Assembly: GCA_020696955.1 (NCBI GenBank)
Contig: JAJFBK010000040.1
Location: 1 to 6,072 of the forward strand
From: Patescibacteria group bacterium
GTDB lineage: Bacteria > Patescibacteria > UBA1384 > CAILIB01
Reading direction: 5' to 3'
Length of the DNA: 6,072 bases
The translations under genes were made by a program, and so were the position numbers. Position 1 is the first letter of the stretch. Every line of letters starts with the position of its first letter. The notes below the pieces were generated by a model, which was given only the letters and a program-made list of their open reading frames with translations, searched no databases and was not told the DNA's origin. This document shows positions 5,115 to 6,072 of this stretch, piece by piece.

Positions 5115-6072
5115 TTAACGATAAACGGCTGGCAAGAGAAGGCTTTGAAGGTGGTCGAGATTTTCAAGAACTGATCCTGTTCCTCGGGCAACGCAGCCAA
5201 GAGGGTCTTCAGCAATAAAGACCGGGATGCCAGTCACTTCATGAAGCAGCTTGTCTAGGCCACGAAGAAGGGCTCCTCCTCCGGCCAAGACAATACCTCG
5301 GTCCATCAGGTCGGCTATAAGTTCTGGCGGGGTTTCTTCTACGGTCAGCTTGATGGCGTCTACGATGGAGGCAATGGACTTGGACATGGCTTTCCTGATT
5401 TCTTCATCAGTAACGATGATCTCCTTAGGTAACCCGGTTATTAAGTCACGTCCTCGCATGGGATAGGTGAGTTTTTCAGTGAGGTGATGGGCGGAGCCGA
5501 TGGAAATCTTGATGTCCTCAGCTGTTCGCTCTCCCAAAAGAAGGTTGTAGTGGTCCCTGGCGTAATTGATGATGTCGTCATTGAGTTCGTCTCCGGCAAT
5601 ACGAAGCGAGCGGGAGGTGACGATTCCTCCAAGGCTGATAACCGCAACCTCAGTAGTTCCACCGCCGATATCGACTATCAGGTTTCCGGTCGCTTCCTGA
5701 ACCGGAAGGGCGGCTCCGATTGCGGCAGCCATAGGTTCTTCGATCAAGAATACTTGGCGGGCTCCGGCGTTAAGTCCTGCTTCTTCAACGGCACGGCGTT
5801 CTACCTCTGTTACGCCATAAGGAATACCCACAAGGAGGCGGGGTCGAGGAACCAGGGAAAAGGTTTTCTTTTGCACCTTATCGATAAAGTATTTGAGCAT
5901 GGCCTCAGTCACTTCAAAGTCAGAAACTACTCCGTCGACCAGGGGACGAACGGCAACGATATGGCTAGGGGTACGCCCTACCATTTTCTTAGCCTCTTCT
6001 CCGATGGCTAAGATTTGCTTGGTCTTCTTGTTGAGAGCGACGACGCTTGGTTCATTGATAACGATGCCTTGG
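5115..6072 (-). CDS. mreB: Rod shape-determining protein MreB (N-terminus missing at window edge)
   Basis: Bacterial actin homologue that polymerises with ATP on the inner face of the membrane and directs lateral wall synthesis. The frame is open at the right edge; 319 full codons minus the stop (318 residues) are visible, starting within QGIVINEPSVVA, so about 20-30 residues including the first phosphate-binding loop (DLGT) are outside. Visible actin-fold signatures, numbered from the first full codon: the second phosphate loop DIGGGTTE (134-141), the AGDE segment (159-162), and the adenosine-binding LAGGGALL (262-269). EEPMAAAIGAAL (connect region) and the C-terminal DPLGCVARGTG block are also typical. 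An internal Met at 5984 is not the real start: conserved MreB sequence continues in frame upstream of it. Its TAA is 3 bp from mreC. Confidence 0.96.
   Translation of the reverse strand, partial: QGIVINEPSVVALNKKTKQILAIGEEAKKMVGRTPSHIVAVRPLVDGVVSDFEVTEAMLKYFIDKVQKKTFSLVPRPRLLVGIPYGVTEVERRAVEEAGLNAGARQVFLIEEPMAAAIGAALPVQEATGNLIVDIGGGTTEVAVISLGGIVTSRSLRIAGDELNDDIINYARDHYNLLLGERTAEDIKISIGSAHHLTEKLTYPMRGRDLITGLPKEIIVTDEEIRKAMSKSIASIVDAIKLTVEETPPELIADLMDRGIVLAGGGALLRGLDKLLHEVTGIPVFIAEDPLGCVARGTGSVLENLDHLQSLLLPAVYR

Noticed and set aside
5484..6011. 175-residue plus-strand open frame
   Set aside because: It lies opposite the well-conserved mreB frame, has no recognisable family features and a composition expected of an antisense shadow.

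Overview
The window looks like a piece of a bacterial chromosome with one strongly polar gene cluster: every supported gene is on the minus strand. Reading in the direction of transcription (from high to low coordinates), the order is mreB (N-terminus cut by the window edge), mreC, mreD-like, a class B penicillin-binding protein (mrdA/PBP2 type), a small DUF721/DciA-like protein, a type-4-like uracil-DNA glycosylase, and rnj (ribonuclease J, C-terminus cut by the other edge). Gene spacing from mreB to the glycosylase is 8 bp or less, or the genes overlap, so these six probably form one transcription unit. rnj follows after a structured gap of about 160 bp.

Organism: a rod-shaped bacterium with peptidoglycan. 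The small compact proteins, the 'GGLEEIGKN' form of RNase J with a long disordered basic N-terminal extension, the divergent mreD, and start codons without Shine-Dalgarno motifs together suggest a Candidatus Patescibacteria (CPR) lineage or a similar poorly sampled phylum. This is an inference from sequence style, not from a marker gene. mreD ends in TGA and no coding frame contains an internal TGA, so the standard bacterial code is in use, not the UGA=Gly code of Gracilibacteria/Absconditabacteria.

Region by region: 5115-6072 mreB; 4329-5111 mreC; 3871-4329 mreD; 1893-3884 PBP2; together these are the elongasome, in which MreB filaments linked through MreC/MreD position the PBP2 transpeptidase. 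The usual partner rodA is not in the window. 1597-1884 (DUF721) and 972-1604 (uracil-DNA glycosylase) are a DNA replication/repair pair. A near-consensus sigma70-type promoter (TTGACA-17-TAAAAT) overlaps their junction and could give the glycosylase its own transcript. 812-971 is non-coding and holds a 19-bp imperfect inverted repeat (856-950) enclosing two further hairpins, plus a separate small hairpin just ahead of the rnj start; this is the best candidate for something undescribed here. 1-811 is the first 270 residues of RNase J, of which about 187 are a Pro/Arg/Gln-rich extension before the metallo-beta-lactamase core.

No rRNA, tRNA, CRISPR array, insertion sequence, phage gene or attachment site is seen. 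There is no other non-coding stretch longer than a few bases.
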